Virus record (IMG/VR): IMGVR_UViG_3300046673_000164
Span: 1-64,000 of that record
Source of the DNA: a virus
DNA length: 64,000 bases
Strand: one strand, 5' to 3'
In this document: positions 49,438-58,161 of the stretch, piece by piece
Numbering within the stretch: position 1 is the first letter of the stretch
How the letters are laid out: each line of letters opens with the position of its first letter
Notes under the pieces: generated by a model
Databases searched by the model: none
Seen by the model: only the letters and a program-made list of their open reading frames with translations
What the model was told of the DNA's origin: nothing
Made by a program: the position numbers and the translations under genes

Positions 49438-49938
49438 CTAACTCCTCGGCTCGCGGGAAGTGAATCGCAACATCAGAGCGCCGGCAAGGGTGTTCTGCTT
49501 CCAGAACTCGGGCATCACGACCTTGGCCGGCTTGACGGAGGAGATTATGCTGGTCGAAACCGAGGCCACCCGCTTGTTGCGGAAGGCCTTGGCCACGCAC
49601 TCGATCCAATAGAGGTGTGAGTCGAGGTTGGCCTGCAAAGTCGGTTCCTGGTTGTCGGCGGAGCAGAACACACAAAGGATTCGATAGACCACGTCGTCGT
49701 AGCCGATCGGCCCTTGTGTCGGGTCCATCTCCTCGCCTTCGGGGCTGAGAATGATGCAAGGACGGGCGACTGGCAGGTCCTCCCGTTTGTAGATGCGCTC
49801 CAGCGGAATCTTCAGCCAGACGATGCTACTGTCCACAATACCGTCCAGATTGAGGCCCTGAATCGTGGACTGTGCAGCCAAGATGAACTGCATGGCGACG
49901 GAGTTGGACGATGGTGACTTGACAACTGCTTCGCTCAT
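49438..49938 (-). CDS. Tail terminator/completion-like protein
   Basis: A 166-residue protein with an alpha-beta pattern (MQFILAAQSTIQGLNLDGIVDSSIVWLKI..., YDDVVYRILCVFCS). Its size and place, between the gpS-like gene and the tail tube gene, fit the tail terminator. ATG overlaps the preceding gene by 4 nt. Confidence 0.55.
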   Translation of the reverse strand: MSEAVVKSPSSNSVAMQFILAAQSTIQGLNLDGIVDSSIVWLKIPLERIYKREDLPVARPCIILSPEGEEMDPTQGPIGYDDVVYRILCVFCSADNQEPTLQANLDSHLYWIECVAKAFRNKRVASVSTSIISSVKPAKVVMPEFWKQNTLAGALMLRFTSREPRS

Positions 49939-50414
49939 AGTTCCAGCGCCTCCGCCAGGTTGTCTGCGATCACCACACCCACACCCTCGGCAGCCTGATC
50001 GTCCAGGCCGAGGAACTCGCGCTGCGCGATGTTGCGGGAGGGAAAACCATAGTTGTGGACGCCCGCCCCAGGTATACCACCAATCCCGCCATCCTTGTCG
50101 ACCCCATAGACCAGAGTGTCATCATCCTCGATCCGCGACACGTGGCCACCGCCCTGCCCGGTCGCAGCCGCAAGCAAGCTGCCAGCACCCTGGGTGTTGG
50201 TCTCGACCAATAGCGGATGTCCATCACCCTCAACCTTGCGAGCAGGCCAAGGATCGCCGTCGGGAGACTCCTGCCTCGCGAAGTGCTCCATCACATCCTC
50301 TTCGACAAGCTGCTCACAGGCGCGCAGGGCGCCGGGCACGGACCGCCGGAAGTCGGAGGCGAGGCCCTCCATCTCGGTCGCGAACTCTTCGGCGGTTTGC
50401 TCGGCGTGGGCCAT
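49935..50414 (-). CDS. Phage virion morphogenesis (gpG/gpS-like) protein
   Basis: The 159-residue protein has FARQESPDGDPWPARK and HPLLVETNTQGAGSLLAA, resembling the family pattern DPW-x-P...HPLL...T-x-x-L-x-x-S of Mu gpG/P2 gpS-like tail completion proteins, then IHNYGFPSRN-like residues (VHNYGFPSRN). These proteins complete head-tail or tail ends. Confidence 0.65.
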   Translation of the reverse strand: MAHAEQTAEEFATEMEGLASDFRRSVPGALRACEQLVEEDVMEHFARQESPDGDPWPARKVEGDGHPLLVETNTQGAGSLLAAATGQGGGHVSRIEDDDTLVYGVDKDGGIGGIPGAGVHNYGFPSRNIAQREFLGLDDQAAEGVGVVIADNLAEALEL

Positions 50415-50415
50415 A

Positions 50416-50823
50416 CTAAGCTATTCCCTTGGCCCCAAGTTCTTTCGCTCGGTTGTAGTGAGCTTCCGACATTTTCTCATGATAGGCCTTGATCCCGGCG
50501 TCAGCGTGTTCCATAGCTGCTTGATCGTGATGGTCACCAGCCATAACATGAAGACCTGCCAAGTGAGAATTATGTCCTTCTGCTTTCCCCCAATGATTCT
50601 GTTCTGCTAGGTCGGTGGCCTTAGTCATCGCCATAGCCGATTTTGAGGATTCTCCCGCCCCCTTCATGGCTTTACTGCTGGGACCTTCTCCCTTATCATG
50701 ACCGGCTTTTCGTCTAGCCTCTGCCGACGCTTCCCTAGCGGCATCCGACCATGCTTCGGTCACATCAGCCTCGACCGGAAGCCTACCTAACAGCCCCATC
50801 GCATCTCTGCTAAGCTCGTTCAT
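50416..50823 (-). CDS. Hypothetical helical protein
   Basis: A 135-residue, charged helical protein rich in Ala, Lys, His (DHHDQAAMEHADAGIKAYHEKM). It lies between connector-type genes, 4 nt overlap upstream. No family recognised; perhaps a moron-like insertion within the structural cassette. Confidence 0.5.
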   Translation of the reverse strand: MNELSRDAMGLLGRLPVEADVTEAWSDAAREASAEARRKAGHDKGEGPSSKAMKGAGESSKSAMAMTKATDLAEQNHWGKAEGHNSHLAGLHVMAGDHHDQAAMEHADAGIKAYHEKMSEAHYNRAKELGAKGIA

Positions 50824-51170
50824 TGTTTTCTTCCTATGATCTCAAAATGGGTTAACGTGTCGCCAAACGACTTCACCTTGATAGAAAGTGCGGTCCAAAC
50901 CGTCCCGTCCGTCGTCGTGATTGTGTCTCCTCGGTGCGGGGTCACGCCGACCAGCCGCTTTGCTCCCACAATCCACATTTGATCTGTCGGCTCCAGTCCC
51001 AGCGCAGCCCCAAGCATTACTTCCTTGTAGGTCAGGTCTCGGTTCTTGGCCTTCAGCCCGGCATAGGAGACGCTGGTGACGACGTTGGTCAGCGTGACGT
51101 TTTGTAGGTCGTCTCGCCTCTCCCAGTCTTCCAACAACGTCTCGGCATAGCCGGCGCCTAAAACCATCAT
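50820..51170 (-). CDS. Head-tail connector-like protein
   Basis: A 116-residue protein with a beta-rich end (MWIVGAKRLVGVTPHRGDTITTTDGTVWTALSIKVKSFGDTLTHFEIIGR), a pattern seen in phage connector and stopper proteins (gp16/FII-like). Its place after the capsid genes fits. Two ATG codons in tandem are possible starts. Confidence 0.5.
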   Translation of the reverse strand: MMVLGAGYAETLLEDWERRDDLQNVTLTNVVTSVSYAGLKAKNRDLTYKEVMLGAALGLEPTDQMWIVGAKRLVGVTPHRGDTITTTDGTVWTALSIKVKSFGDTLTHFEIIGRKQ

Positions 51171-51397
51171 GCAGGCCTCCCTTCAAGGCTCAACTCCCAG
51201 GGGCCTTGCTGCAAGTCGATCTGGGCGTTCAGCTCTTTCAGTTCGCGATACAGCTGGTCGATCTTCCCAGTGTGGTCGACGGTCCCGGCCCCGCCACCAT
51301 TCACGTTTGGGCTGTCGTCCGCCGTGCCCGATAAGGCAGCCAGCTCGGCGTAGATGGCGGATCGGCGGGTAGTCAGGTTGTCCAGGTCGGTAGCCAT
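51167..51397 (-). CDS. Small structural-region protein
   Basis: A 76-residue, helical protein from ATG 51397 (MATDLDNLTTRRSAIYAELAALSG...LYRELKELNAQIDLQQGPWEL). Short coiled-coil proteins of this kind are found in the connector region of many phages. No function known. Confidence 0.5.
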   Translation of the reverse strand: MATDLDNLTTRRSAIYAELAALSGTADDSPNVNGGGAGTVDHTGKIDQLYRELKELNAQIDLQQGPWELSLEGRPA

Positions 51398-51503
51398 TCC
51401 CTTATCCTTCGATTTAAGCCGTCTGGTTTCGATTCTCTTGCGATCCAAGCCGCCTGAGCCTGTTTCCCCTCGCCCAGGCGGCTTCCTCGCCTCAAATCGC
51501 ATC

Positions 51504-51881
51504 CTAGAGGGCTACTCGGGCCTTCTTGGACTTGGTCGTCTCTTGCTGCTCCAAGGCTGTCACTACTCCCTCGGCGATGCCCTTGGCCAGCGCACTGGTG
51601 AACCGCTTCTCTTGCTCCTCGGGCGGCAGGATAGGGTTGGTGGCCCTGGTCGGCTCCGGAGGCGTCTGCGTAGCCGGCTCATCGGTCTCTTGGATTTCGT
51701 AGGGGTGATTGGTCGACTTGATCGCCATCATCCTGTTGTAGATGGCCTGGGCCTCGGACTTGCGGCCATCCACAGACGCGGATTGGAAACACTCCCCGCT
51801 GATGACGCGGGTGGCGAGCTGTCGCATGGTCGGGGAGGCCTGATCGTGGACCAAACACACTTTAATGTTTCTGTACGGCAT
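51504..51881 (-). CDS. Hypothetical structural-region protein
   Basis: A 125-residue protein (MPYRNIKVCLVHDQASPTMRQLATRVISGECFQ...) with a helical C-terminal half. A leader motif (AGCTTTGGGAG) precedes it and a strong terminator separates it from the capsid gene, so it may be first in a separate transcript. No family recognised. Confidence 0.5.
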   Translation of the reverse strand: MPYRNIKVCLVHDQASPTMRQLATRVISGECFQSASVDGRKSEAQAIYNRMMAIKSTNHPYEIQETDEPATQTPPEPTRATNPILPPEEQEKRFTSALAKGIAEGVVTALEQQETTKSKKARVAL

Positions 51882-51889
51882 TTTCTAAG

Positions 51890-51902
51890 CTCCCAAAGCT
51901 GA
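51890..51902 (-). promoter_or_regulatory. CAGCTTTGGGAG leader motif
   Basis: The minus strand reads TCAGCTTTGGGAG directly before the gene at 51504-51881. It is a variant of the recurring leader element also found at 48506, 58162 and 59545. Confidence 0.5.
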
Positions 51903-51910
51903 AGGTGAGT

Positions 51911-51961
51911 AAAAGGAAAACCCGCCGGCCCGGCTGTCTGGATTCCGGAGCCGGGCCGGCG
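51911..51961 (-). terminator. Strong terminator behind the capsid gene
   Basis: CGCCGGCCCGGCT (51923-51935) pairs perfectly over 13 bp with AGCCGGGCCGGCG (51949-51961). On the minus strand it is followed by GGGTTTTCCTTTT. It ends the capsid transcript 17 bp beyond the capsid stop. Confidence 0.85.
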
Positions 51962-51977
51962 AGGGCTGCCACGAGGC

Positions 51978-53375
51978 CTAGTACGGGTCGGACCAAGTGG
52001 GCGTGGCAACGTCAATGCTGCGGTTCTGGATCACGAACCTAGGATCGCGGACGGCAGGAATCCCCATCTCGTCTACGAACATCGAGAAGACCAATCCACG
52101 GTCGGCCATTTCATAGGAGGTCGGGGCGGCACGGGTTATGGTCAAAGGCAAGTTCTCGATGTACATGAACGCCTTCTTGAAGTTGCCCGCGAGCCACAGC
52201 TCATCGGCGGCCGTCACGCCGGTGGCCTGGATGGTGTCGCTGTTGAACAGCGACAAGTTCTGCTGCGTGTCGATCAGCTTGATGAGGCCGACCGGGTTGG
52301 CGTTCTGGTTGTAGTCCGTCAGCCGCTTGTAAGCGTACTGGCTGACCATCGGAGCGTTCCATTGTCCGCTGATCGGGTTCTTGCCGTAACCCAAAGGAGT
52401 GCCCACATCGGTCGTGTTGGAAAGGCTTCCTTGGCGCACCTGGGTGTCGCTGAGGATTTTCTCCATTGTCGCCTTGCGGGCCGGCATGACGATCAGGTCC
52501 TTGGCCTCGACGCTGATCGGCTGGCCGGTCTCGGGGTCGACCATGCGGCTGAAGTATTTGTAGACCGCGTCGAGGCAGGTCCAATCCGCGATCGGGTTCA
52601 AGAGCAGGTTCACCCACAAGCCGTAGCCCGCCTGGTTGGAAATGGCGTAGGTGTAGTAGTTCGTTCCATCGTAGGTGTAGGTGTTCTTGATGCCGAGCAC
52701 CGTGTCCCACATCAAGTATTCCTTGCGGAGAGCCAGGGTTTGGCTGACCATTTCGGCGTGCTCCATCACCTGCCGGGTCAGGTCGAACATGATCGCTTCG
52801 CGGGTCACGTCGACGGCGTTCGCCCGGTTCTTGGTAATGGGCGTGGTCACGTACCGCTCGCTCATCTGGGCGCGCGGGTGCGTCTGGCCAGGCTTGCGCT
52901 CCTGGGCGGCATCCGCCGGCACGCTGATGCCGATGAACTTCTCTTGCACCTTGTTACTAGGCACGTTGGTGGCCAGTTGCGGGGCGAGGAACTCGGGGCG
53001 GTTGTACGCTTCCAGAATCTTGACTTCCAGGAGGCCGGCGACGGTCTCGTTATAGGCTGTGATGTCGGCGAACTGCGACGGGACGATGTCATTGCCTGCT
53101 TCCAGGACGTCGCCTTCCAACTCCTGGAACTTCGGCGCCGGCTGCGAAAGCCTCCGTTCGATATTCTGCTCGCCGAAAATGGCGCAGGCCAATCCCTTGA
53201 GTGAGACGCCGTCCGGCTTGATCTGCTGGCTTTCCAGCACGGGCCGACCCTCGGGATCGCGGTACTTGATGCCCTTGGCGTTGCGAAGGCCGAGTAGGCT
53301 GTGCATGCTACGGACAAATCCGACCGGGCCGCGGTCGGCATACATCCGTCGAGCGTAGTCGATCGAAAATGCCAT
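51978..53375 (-). CDS. Major capsid protein
   Basis: A 465-residue protein placed after the protease/scaffold and decoration genes. It has the HK97-like spread of features: an N-terminal helical arm (MAFSIDYARRMYADRG...), a region FIGISVPADAAQERKPGQTHPRAQMSERYVTTP, an E-loop/spine region and a C-terminal RGLVFSMFVDEMGIPAVRDPRFVIQ. Terminators on either side suggest high and separate expression, as usual for a capsid gene. Confidence 0.75.
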   Translation of the reverse strand: MAFSIDYARRMYADRGPVGFVRSMHSLLGLRNAKGIKYRDPEGRPVLESQQIKPDGVSLKGLACAIFGEQNIERRLSQPAPKFQELEGDVLEAGNDIVPSQFADITAYNETVAGLLEVKILEAYNRPEFLAPQLATNVPSNKVQEKFIGISVPADAAQERKPGQTHPRAQMSERYVTTPITKNRANAVDVTREAIMFDLTRQVMEHAEMVSQTLALRKEYLMWDTVLGIKNTYTYDGTNYYTYAISNQAGYGLWVNLLLNPIADWTCLDAVYKYFSRMVDPETGQPISVEAKDLIVMPARKATMEKILSDTQVRQGSLSNTTDVGTPLGYGKNPISGQWNAPMVSQYAYKRLTDYNQNANPVGLIKLIDTQQNLSLFNSDTIQATGVTAADELWLAGNFKKAFMYIENLPLTITRAAPTSYEMADRGLVFSMFVDEMGIPAVRDPRFVIQNRSIDVATPTWSDPY

Positions 53376-53394
53376 AGTTCTTTTCTCTTTCGTG

Positions 53395-53407
53395 TTTTCC
53401 GAAGCTG
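53395..53407 (-). promoter_or_regulatory. CAGCTTCGGAAAA leader motif
   Basis: The minus strand reads CAGCTTCGGAAAA before the capsid gene, a degenerate copy of the AGCTTCGGGAG leader element. The ribosome binding site is the AAAGAGAAAAGAA stretch nearer the start. Confidence 0.4.
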
Positions 53408-53429
53408 TTGTTGGAACGTAACAGTCTTG

Positions 53430-53471
53430 AAAATCCGGAGGGGGCCCAGCGGCCGCTAAGCCGCCCCCCGG
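53430..53471 (-). terminator. GC-rich hairpin, likely terminator
   Basis: GGGGG (53440-53444) pairs with CCCCC (53464-53469 region) around a GGC/GCC inner pair. The minus strand continues TCCGGATTTTC. It lies between the decoration and capsid genes. Confidence 0.45.
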
Positions 53472-53491
53472 CGCTTCGGGATCGGGCGTAG

Positions 53492-54349
53492 CTACATCGA
53501 ACCCTTGATGATCCCCACAGTCACGAGGTCGGCCCGCAGGCGGTTGACCAGCGTGTTGACCGCCAGCAAGTCCGTCCGCAAGGCATTGACGTTAGTAACG
53601 ATCATGTTGGCTTGGGCTGCGCTTGCGAAGCCGTAGCTGTTGGGCGCGTCCACCGTGTTGACGGCGTTCGTGGCGTTGACGGCGGAGCCCACCGTGGTAA
53701 TCACGGCGTTCTGAGCGTTGCTCGCCTGCTGGATCACAGCCGTGGCGCCCCAGAAGCCAAGCTTCTGCGCTGCCGCCGTGGCGATGATCGTGCCGGTGTC
53801 AGTGCCGGTCGAAATGTTTGCTCCGCTGTTCATCGAAATGCTGGCGGAGGCGACCGTCGGCATATTGAACTTCGGAAGCACGCGGCTGATGAGGACGACG
53901 GTCACAGTCGTGACTCCGACACCTCCGACCAGGACGTAGCCGATAGCGCTGGATGCCAGCGAGGTCTTTTCGACCGCATTACTGAGCATCGTCACGCCAG
54001 CGTCGCCGTTGTCGACAAAGGTTATCAGGTCGCCCTGATAGTAGGTGCCACTGGTGATCGTCATCGGCCCGACGTACACGCGGTCGACGAGGATCGAGGT
54101 ACGAACTTGGGTCGCCGTCAGCTGCTCCTTGGCCACGCCGATGAAACGCTGGGCCAGGTATGCCTGATTGGCGGCCTTACTACCCTGCGTATAGCCGGTC
54201 ATGGACGCGACCGGAACCACGTCGTAGGCGGTTGTAACTAACGCCGCACTGTCTTGCCACATCAAGTCGTTGATGTTGACCTTGATCGAGCCCGCGAACG
54301 GGCAGGGAACGCGGTCCGCGTCGGGCCAATAGGTGGAAGGATCGCCCAT
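53492..54349 (-). CDS. Head decoration-like protein
   Basis: The 285-residue protein begins MGDPSTYWPDADRVPCPFAGSI and has a small beta-rich head domain (TITSGTYYQGDLITFVDNGDAG...SSAIGYVLVGGVGVTTVTVVLIS), like decoration proteins encoded next to capsid genes. Residues 175-285 are Ala/Asn/Thr-rich with SISMNSGANISTGTDTG and a coiled-coil tail (VNALRTDLLAVNTLVNRLRADL) that could form a trimeric spike. Confidence 0.6.
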   Translation of the reverse strand: MGDPSTYWPDADRVPCPFAGSIKVNINDLMWQDSAALVTTAYDVVPVASMTGYTQGSKAANQAYLAQRFIGVAKEQLTATQVRTSILVDRVYVGPMTITSGTYYQGDLITFVDNGDAGVTMLSNAVEKTSLASSAIGYVLVGGVGVTTVTVVLISRVLPKFNMPTVASASISMNSGANISTGTDTGTIIATAAAQKLGFWGATAVIQQASNAQNAVITTVGSAVNATNAVNTVDAPNSYGFASAAQANMIVTNVNALRTDLLAVNTLVNRLRADLVTVGIIKGSM

Positions 54350-54420
54350 CTCAAACTCACTTTCTGTGAAAGGTCTGTCGTGCGGGTTCGGCTAAGGTGC
54401 CACCCCGCTTACCTCCGCTG

Positions 54421-55722
54421 TTATCGATTGCTGCCAGCCATCAGCAGCATCGCGTCCTCTTTGATCTGCTCCGCTGTCGGAGCATGGGTCTTCTGCGGCT
54501 CGCTGCGGGCCGACTCCAACACGCTGCCAGACTTCGGCTTGGCAGCCGCGCTCGGCTTGATCGTCTTCCACGTAGCGGCCAGCTCGGCTCGGTTAGTCTC
54601 GGGAACCGCCAGCAAGAGCTTGATGTACTTGCTGCTGGGCGCCACGCCGGCGGACTCCAGCACGTCGAGGGCCTGGACATAGTCGGGCTTGTCCTTCTTC
54701 GGCTTCTCCACCGGGGGCTCGGCCACGCTCTCGGCCGCTTCCTCTTCCCCGCCCGGCTCCTCGCCGCCTTCGGGGCCTTCCTCGGGCTCTTCCTCCTCCG
54801 GCGCCTCGTCGGACAAGGCATCGATGATCGCGTCGATCTTCTTCTTCAAGTCGTTGAGAAGCTGCTTGCGCTGCCCCTTGTCCGCGGTCGACTTGATCGT
54901 CGGCAGGCACTTGGCCAACAGGGCGTCAATCGCCACGTCGACGGGGTCTTGCTCAAGCTCTGCGCTCGGCTCGGGCGGCGTATCGGTAATCGGCTGACCA
55001 TCTTCGCCGTTCGGGGCCTGGGTGTTGGGATCGGCCATGTTCGGATTCTCGCTTTCAAAGATAGAGGATGTGGTCGCAGGATCGGCCACGAGGTCGACCG
55101 ACCGCACCCGGACAATAGATTCGTGAATGACGCCGCCAGCCTCGTCGGGAACCTGGATCGTGCGGGCGTTCTGAGAGAAGCCCAACGCCTCGGGCATCCG
55201 CTCGGCGGCCTCACAGACCATCTCGGCCAGCAGATGGCTTTTCAGGTAGTGCAGGTCGGCATAGGCTCCATCGCCTCTGACCACATAGTTGTGGTAGATG
55301 CCGAAGCGGTCGGCCACCAGGCGGTCACGGCCCGGCTTGTCCCGCTCGGGATGGTTGATGTTGCACTTGGCGCCCTCGTACATCGCGCGGGCCTCGCTCA
55401 GGGCCTCCAGCGTGTAGCGGCCACCATTCTTGCTCTCCAGGCCGCAGAGCTTGACGCCATAGATGACGCCCTCCTCCCGGTCCACGCGGCAAGGCTTGTC
55501 CTGCCTGACAAACTCCATCACGTCCCGCTCAATCTTGCGGGGGGCGATAGAAGGATCGGCGGATTCATTAACGTTCTTGGCTCCGCCCTTCGGCTTGATC
55601 TTGCCCTGCTGGATCATAATGGCGACCCCCTGCTTCTGCGCCTTCTTCTTGGCGCCCTTACCCGTGTAAACCTTCCCGCTCTTGCCCCACCGTTTCCCGC
55701 CCTTAGCTTTTTCAACCGGCAT
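54421..55722 (-). CDS. Prohead protease/scaffold fusion
   Basis: From ATG 55722 (GGAG upstream) the protein has 433 residues. The N-terminal part (about 1-215) contains a protease-like region with CNINHPERDKPG, GDGAYADLHYLKSHL and VRVRSVDLVADPATTSSIFE, typical of phage prohead proteases. The C-terminal part is an acidic, coiled scaffold-like segment (EEEEPEEGPEGGEEPGGEEE) ending in helices. Protease-scaffold fusions are common in phages. The catalytic residues are not certain. Confidence 0.65.
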   Translation of the reverse strand: MPVEKAKGGKRWGKSGKVYTGKGAKKKAQKQGVAIMIQQGKIKPKGGAKNVNESADPSIAPRKIERDVMEFVRQDKPCRVDREEGVIYGVKLCGLESKNGGRYTLEALSEARAMYEGAKCNINHPERDKPGRDRLVADRFGIYHNYVVRGDGAYADLHYLKSHLLAEMVCEAAERMPEALGFSQNARTIQVPDEAGGVIHESIVRVRSVDLVADPATTSSIFESENPNMADPNTQAPNGEDGQPITDTPPEPSAELEQDPVDVAIDALLAKCLPTIKSTADKGQRKQLLNDLKKKIDAIIDALSDEAPEEEEPEEGPEGGEEPGGEEEAAESVAEPPVEKPKKDKPDYVQALDVLESAGVAPSSKYIKLLLAVPETNRAELAATWKTIKPSAAAKPKSGSVLESARSEPQKTHAPTAEQIKEDAMLLMAGSNR

Positions 55723-55735
55723 TTCCCGCTCCAGC

Positions 55736-55776
55736 AAATAAAAAGAGCCGTCGAAGTGTCGAGCCCTCGACGGCTC
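55736..55776 (-). terminator. Strong terminator just before the protease gene
   Basis: GAGCCGTCGA (55745-55754) pairs perfectly with TCGACGGCTC (55767-55776). On the minus strand TTTTTATTT follows directly. It stands 14-20 bp before the protease start, so it either ends the upstream operon or attenuates the next one. Confidence 0.88.
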
Positions 55777-55829
55777 CTAGTTGCTCCCGTCCCGCTAGGC
55801 TGGCCAGCTAAGCGGCGGTTCTATCGCAA
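55740..55829 (-). ncRNA. Promoter-driven structured RNA ending at a terminator
   Basis: A transcript from the promoter at 55835-55862 would run about 90 nt: GTTGC...GCAAC closing a helix, inner near-perfect hairpin CGCTTAGCTGG/CCAGCCTAGCG, then the terminator stem. No ORF fits. It may be a small RNA or an attenuating leader of the protease-capsid operon. I do not recognise it as a known riboswitch. Confidence 0.5.
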
Positions 55830-55834
55830 CTTTT

Positions 55835-55862
55835 ATTATAACCTAGAAACTCAATTCACCAA
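55835..55862 (-). promoter_or_regulatory. Promoter upstream of the structured RNA
   Basis: On the minus strand TTGGTG (55862-55857), a 16-bp spacer, and TATAAT (55840-55835) followed by AAAAG. It lies in the gap behind the GT-MT-GT gene and before the 90-nt structured RNA. Confidence 0.6.
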
Positions 55863-55871
55863 AACACAAAA

Positions 55872-58154
55872 TCATTCCCCGTGGAAATAAGCTAAGTCGA
55901 TGCGGTACTGCTTGATGATCTCGTCGTCCTCTTCCCGCTGAGTCTTCCCGTTCGGCATCCGCCGGCAGCCGATGGGCTGCTTGAGCGGACGCATATGGCA
56001 AGCCTGAACCCCGTCGACGATTCCGATCCGCACCCGATATTCCGGCCAGAGGTAGGCCAGGCCCCATCCGCTCTCTGTGAGCTGGAAGGTGTCGATGCAC
56101 TGCTCCAAGCCGCGGCGGCGGAAGAAGGGCATCATCAGCTCGACGAACCGACCGTTGCGAACGATACTCCTATTCTGGACCGCCAGGTGCGGCCAGCAGT
56201 TGACGCTGTCGATAGAGAGGGCTGGCTGCCATAGGTCGAGGTTGCATGCGTAGCCGATCTGGAACAGCTGATTGATCTGCTTCGTAGACAATTCCACATC
56301 GTCGTCAAGGAAGCAGACCGCTTCGTACTTCTGCCAGATGCCGTCGAGCAGGTGGGTGGCGGAGTAGAACTTTTCTTCATCGACAGAGAAATCCCAATCA
56401 GCAAACGCTTCAATATTAGCAAACGGATCGGGGCCTTTCCAGCGATTGACCGCGACGTCGAATAACCGACCATTTCCGAACAGTTCAGCTTTGCAGCTCC
56501 CATCAGAAGACAGATAGACCAGGAAACGGTTGCGTGGGTTCGGCTCCCAAAGCTTCTGCGGCTTATGCTCTCCGCCAACCAGCTTCATCATTTCTTTGTC
56601 CTTCTGAATGCGACAAGCTTCTCCAGCGGCAGCGGCCTTTTGCAATAGCAGGTTGTTGCGATCCTCGGAAAGAACTTCTCCTAAAACTGGGGACACAATA
56701 GCTTCATGCAAAGCGCGATCAGTGTGATCCAACAACTCGCCCACAGCCCGATGCATGTCGGTTACCGTTTCGATTCGATAGTAGACCATCAAGGTCTCGC
56801 GGAAGTAAGGCAATGTGTTGACCCGCTTGCGGAACTCCTGCTCTGCTTGCCGATTGCGGGCGAAACCATAATCCAGCATCTTCGCCTCGACATACTCGTT
56901 CGTCTGGCAGTTGACATGACCCTGTCCGATCTGACCGGGAACGGCCCAACTCAGGATGACCTCGTGGCGGGCCGCATAGCAGATATTGTCGAGGAAGATC
57001 GATTCATACTTCTGCGGGATGTGCTCGCCGACTTCCAAGCAGAGCACGCGATCCCAAACGCCGAGGCCGCAGTTCTTCTCCGCCAGGTCAACGACGTAGG
57101 TGTCTTTGGCCCATTGCCTGACGTCGGGGTTGCCGTCGAACCCGCAGCAGTTGATCCCGGCCGCCTGCATCGCCTTCAGATAATGGCACCGACCACATCC
57201 GGCGTCAGCCACCGACACATCCCCGCAATACTCCACAATCGCCGAGGCCAAGCCAGAATCGAACAGGGCTCCATCTGGCGCGTCGTCCAGCCAGTAGCCA
57301 TGCTCGTGGATGCGGAGCGGCTCGTGGGCTGCCTGTTTCTGGAAGTCGGGCTGTGAGGCTCGCACTCCACATTGGTCCTGATCCCAGTCGCCCCACGGCA
57401 TCTCGTTGGTGAAGGGTAGTTCGCCGTAATGTCGCAGCTTGACTTTGCGGGTGGCAAACAGCTTGGCGCCTGCCTCATTGAGGACGCGGCTGAGCAGCCA
57501 GTCCTCGGTCTCGGTTTGGGCACACCATCCCTTGCCAGGAATAAACACGATGCGGTTCCTAATCTCGAAGTGGGCCGCCAGCTCCCCACGGTCACCCACC
57601 TCCTTGAACCATGGCTTGCGTAGGTCGATCAGCATACATCCTGTATTTAGCAGCAGCGCATATCCCTTCCCCTCCTCGCCCAGGTCCTTGACGCTGAAGG
57701 TCTCGGGCAAGCCGTGAATCTCCCGCATGGTGATCCGGCACCATGGGTTCCAGGGGCTGTCTATGCAACTGATCGCTGTGCTCGTCGTCCCATGCACATC
57801 CTTGATCGGGCTAATGGCCGCGATCCAGTCGGCGCCGGTCGCCAACATCTCATCGTAGAGGATGTCGACCCACCACGGGGCGGATATGTCGGCGTGGAGG
57901 ATGGCCAGATGCGTAGACAGGCCCTCGTCGCGTTTGTTAAGAGCGAAGCATAAGCCCTGGTTGAACCCATGAGCCAGGTTGCTGCATGGCATCGGATCGG
58001 CACGAATCAGGCTCTTCCCCTCGCACTTGGACGCCTCGACAAAATAGCTCTTGGCGGCTGCCGGATGCACCGGCCCGAAGGTCGGCATGAAGGTGGAAAT
58101 GATGATCTTCTCTTTTTCAATGGGCTTCCAACAACGTCCCTGCGTTTCTTCCAT
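55872..58154 (-). CDS. Glycosyltransferase-methyltransferase-glycosyltransferase fusion
   Basis: From ATG 58154 (GGGAG upstream) the protein has 760 residues. Residues about 20-260 resemble a GT-A glycosyltransferase (HLAILHADISAPWWVDILYDEM; later AQTETEDWLLSRVL). Residues about 315-460 hold a SAM methyltransferase (VADAGCGRCHYLKAMQAAGINCCGFDGN, then VLCLEVGEHIP). Residues about 540-760 resemble a second glycosyltransferase with AVCFLDDDVELS. It lies between the portal/MuF genes and the protease, and so may decorate virion proteins or host-surface sugars. A three-enzyme fusion in a capsid operon is unusual. Confidence 0.7.
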   Translation of the reverse strand: MEETQGRCWKPIEKEKIIISTFMPTFGPVHPAAAKSYFVEASKCEGKSLIRADPMPCSNLAHGFNQGLCFALNKRDEGLSTHLAILHADISAPWWVDILYDEMLATGADWIAAISPIKDVHGTTSTAISCIDSPWNPWCRITMREIHGLPETFSVKDLGEEGKGYALLLNTGCMLIDLRKPWFKEVGDRGELAAHFEIRNRIVFIPGKGWCAQTETEDWLLSRVLNEAGAKLFATRKVKLRHYGELPFTNEMPWGDWDQDQCGVRASQPDFQKQAAHEPLRIHEHGYWLDDAPDGALFDSGLASAIVEYCGDVSVADAGCGRCHYLKAMQAAGINCCGFDGNPDVRQWAKDTYVVDLAEKNCGLGVWDRVLCLEVGEHIPQKYESIFLDNICYAARHEVILSWAVPGQIGQGHVNCQTNEYVEAKMLDYGFARNRQAEQEFRKRVNTLPYFRETLMVYYRIETVTDMHRAVGELLDHTDRALHEAIVSPVLGEVLSEDRNNLLLQKAAAAGEACRIQKDKEMMKLVGGEHKPQKLWEPNPRNRFLVYLSSDGSCKAELFGNGRLFDVAVNRWKGPDPFANIEAFADWDFSVDEEKFYSATHLLDGIWQKYEAVCFLDDDVELSTKQINQLFQIGYACNLDLWQPALSIDSVNCWPHLAVQNRSIVRNGRFVELMMPFFRRRGLEQCIDTFQLTESGWGLAYLWPEYRVRIGIVDGVQACHMRPLKQPIGCRRMPNGKTQREEDDEIIKQYRIDLAYFHGE

Positions 58155-58161
58155 TTGCTTT

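Noticed and set aside
54397-55890. 497-codon plus-strand ORF
   Set aside because: Antisense to the protease/scaffold gene; Leu/Arg/His-rich composition is typical of shadow frames in GC-rich DNA.
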